A program made the translations under genes and the position numbers. Positions 19,192 through 20,668 of a stretch of 20,668 bases of DNA are shown one piece after another. The notes below the pieces were generated by a model. The model worked only from the letters and a program-made list of their open reading frames with translations, did not search any database and was not told where the DNA came from. Where the stretch lies: NCBI GenBank assembly GCA_003427395.1, contig BFEA01000424.1, forward strand, positions 735,598 through 756,265. Direction: 5' to 3'. Within the stretch, counting starts at the first letter, position 1. Each line of letters opens with the position of its first letter. Origin of the DNA: Chara braunii (lineage: Eukaryota; Streptophyta; Charophyceae; Charales; Characeae).

Positions 19192-19500
19192 TGTAGCGGA
19201 CCTCGGGTTGGCCTGTGAGACCAGCCCCTTGGCCTGTTCTCACAGGCCTGTGTTATATTCGGGGTAGGCCAGTCCAGGCCGGTACCTCTGTCGGTACCAG
19301 CCAGTCCAGTCCAGTCCCGTCAGTCCGCTGGGGTATACCCCAGCCATTGTCTGTTTTCAGGCCATTCTTCACTTGCACATTTTAGAGTACGTGCGTTGGA
19401 GTCTTGCGTGGGGAGTTGCGCTGTGCATCTTGCTCCCCCCTTCTTCCTCCATCTCCATCTCTGTCACTAGCGGAGCACCACACCCAATGGTTCCGCCACA
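19192..19500 (+). mobile_element. Complete 309-bp LTR, 5' LTR of a Copia-like element
   Basis: The segment begins TGTAGCGGACC and ends TTCCGCCACA. The ends are TG...CA and form an inverted repeat TGTAGCGG/CCGCCACA, 7 of 8. A tRNA-iMet primer-binding site follows two bases later, which fixes the 3' boundary. Length suits Ty1/Copia LTRs. Inside are GGCCTGTGAGA (19210-19220) with TCTCACAGGCC (19238-19248), two GGTACC sites six bases apart, an 18-base perfect palindrome at 19327-19344 and short CCAGT repeats. Only TATATT-like AT stretches (about 19253) could serve as a TATA box. The partner LTR lies beyond the window. The insertion lies downstream of the RT element. Confidence 0.75.
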
Positions 19501-19501
19501 T

Positions 19502-19513
19502 TGGTATCGGAGC
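19502..19513 (+). other. Primer-binding site for initiator tRNA-Met
   Basis: TGGTATCGGAGC differs at one base from TGGTATCAGAGC, the usual plant site complementary to the 3' end of tRNA-iMet, where minus-strand DNA synthesis starts. It sits directly after the LTR terminus CACA plus T. Confidence 0.8.
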
Positions 19514-20250
19514 AGGTGTTTCTCCCTGCTCCCCTCCCCCATCCACCCCCCTTCATCATTTCACACGTGGCTTGACCAAAAAAGCTCGCCACTTCACGTT
19601 TATTCTGACACCGGTGCACATTTTTAGTCATAACTTCTGCATCCGGTATGAGAATGTTTTCAACTTTAGCTTGTTGGAAAGCTCTTGACGAGCCGCTTCC
19701 AACGAGCCATAGATTATTAAATTCTGTGCGCTAGTTTTGGAGCTACGATCGTTCAAAGATCGCGACGTGTTTTTTTNATAGCTCCAAAACTGCGCGCGCT
19801 CGGTTTTCTGACGAGCGCTATTTNTACAGGCCGNGGCTNAAGTCGCGCCATATCTCGTTGGAAGCGCCTTTGAAAGAGCTTCCCAACAAATCTTTTTTTG
19901 CCAAATTCCGCCCAGCGGATCAAAAGTTATTGGCAAAAAACGGATTTCCCCTCTCTCTCCTTTCTCCCTCCCCGTGGCCATGAGAGTGCCACGTGGCAGC
20001 ACTTGAAGACCCCCCTGGCTAGGGGGCTGCACTACACGTGNAGAATGTGAGTTTGGGAGATCAAGATCTCTCCCAAACTTTCTACTTGGCAATCTGATCA
20101 GTNTGATCAGATCTTTTTGCTGTGCTGGCAGCTTGTAGCAGTTTGAAGANCCGTTCTTCCAAGGGGTTGCTTGAAGGCCAAGATCTATTGGATCTTGGTG
20201 ATCTTGTTGCTCTTGGCCAACCAAGACCCTGGTATCATTTCTCTCCACTA
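19514..20250 (+). other. Structured, non-coding leader of the Copia-like element
   Basis: No supportable Gag start is seen. The 206-codon minus-strand frame here (19628-20248) is antisense and contains ambiguous codons. The sequence is dense in hairpins: AGTTTTGGAGCTA (19733) with TAGCTCCAAAACT (19779); GCTTCCAACGAG (19695) with CTCGTTGGAAGC (19854); GTTTGGGAGA (20051) with TCTCCCAAAC (20069); ATCTGATCA (20092) with TGATCAGAT (20104); CCAAGATC with GATCTTGG near 20180. Seven of the nine N bases lie here. Confidence 0.55.
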
Positions 20251-20668
20251 ACCTACTCTCCCCCCCCCTCCTCTCTCTCTCCCCTACTCCATCTAATCAC
20301 CTTTTCTAACTCTATCACTACTCTCTCCTCCTACCTCCCTCTCCACTCATCTTCCACAACCTTTTTCTCTCCTCCCCCTCCCCACTTACCATCTTCTACT
20401 AATNTCTTNTACTCCCCTGTACCTTTTCCATATCCTTCTCTTCCACCCTACCACCCTACTCTCCCTCTTCTCTTCCCTAACTGCAACCCCACCTTTTCTC
20501 CCACAACCCATTCTTTTACTCTCTTTTCTTTATTTTTTTATTTTTATTTTTATTTTTATTTTTTTCCTTCCTCCCTCTTTTCTCTTTGCTTCTTGATCAC
20601 TCTTCACCTTTCCCCACTCCATTTCTCTCTCATTCTCTCACCCTCCTCTCTCCCAACTACCACCACAT
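20250..20668 (+). repeat. Pyrimidine-rich low-complexity tract
   Basis: Over 400 bases of C/T-rich sequence with almost no G on the plus strand, including a TTTTTA run at 20532-20566. It continues the leader of the Copia-like element or is a separate polypyrimidine satellite. No gene is possible in it. Confidence 0.7.

Noticed and set aside
19628-20248. 206-codon minus-strand ORF
   Set aside because: Antisense across a leader full of inverted repeats, contains N codons, and has no recognisable domain.

Overview
The window looks like repeat-rich eukaryotic nuclear DNA with no intact host gene. A plant or streptophyte-alga genome is my best guess, because of very long LTR-like repeats, a primer-binding site complementary to initiator tRNA-Met as in plant Copia elements, and overall style. 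The taxon is not proven by anything here. There are no operons, tRNAs, rRNAs or CRISPR arrays.

Layout. (1) Positions 1-113 are an unrelated flank made of short inverted repeats. (2) Positions 114-2845 and 13460-16269 are two same-strand copies of a ~2.75 kb sequence, roughly 90-95% alike by eye. Each has a TATA-like box, a GC-rich hairpin cluster and a UGUA/(GT)n tail, and I read them as the two LTRs of one large element. Copy B continues further upstream, perhaps to about 13080. (3) The ~10.2 kb between them has no recognisable protease, reverse transcriptase, RNase H or integrase. It holds a leader with strong hairpins (2846-5382), two decayed Gag-like reading frames (5386-6093 and 6297-7466, the second ending in an RG-rich tail), a 46-bp tandem repeat (8181-8318) and a long stretch with more hairpins, one of them tRNA-like. 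This fits a non-autonomous LARD-type retrotransposon. (4) Positions 16233-16440 are a scrambled reiteration of LTR-end sequence with a 23-bp-arm palindrome. (5) Positions 16430-16867 may be a broken BED/hAT-like remnant. (6) Positions 16979-19092 are a clear reverse-transcriptase pseudogene of the Penelope-like type (motifs DIT-CFENIP, GIPMG and YVDD), broken by stops and a frameshift. (7) Positions 19192-19500 are a complete 309-bp LTR with matching TG...CA ends, followed at 19502 by a tRNA-iMet primer-binding site. The leader of that Copia-like element then runs off the right end as pyrimidine-rich sequence.

How the parts relate. Nothing here forms a cellular pathway. The window is a nest of retroelements: a large LTR element, a decayed Penelope-like RT element at its right edge, and a Copia-like LTR downstream of that. 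All six in-frame stops inside the two Gag-like ORFs and the main RT frame could each be one C-to-T change from a CAA, CAG or CGA codon, which suits silenced, methylated transposon DNA.
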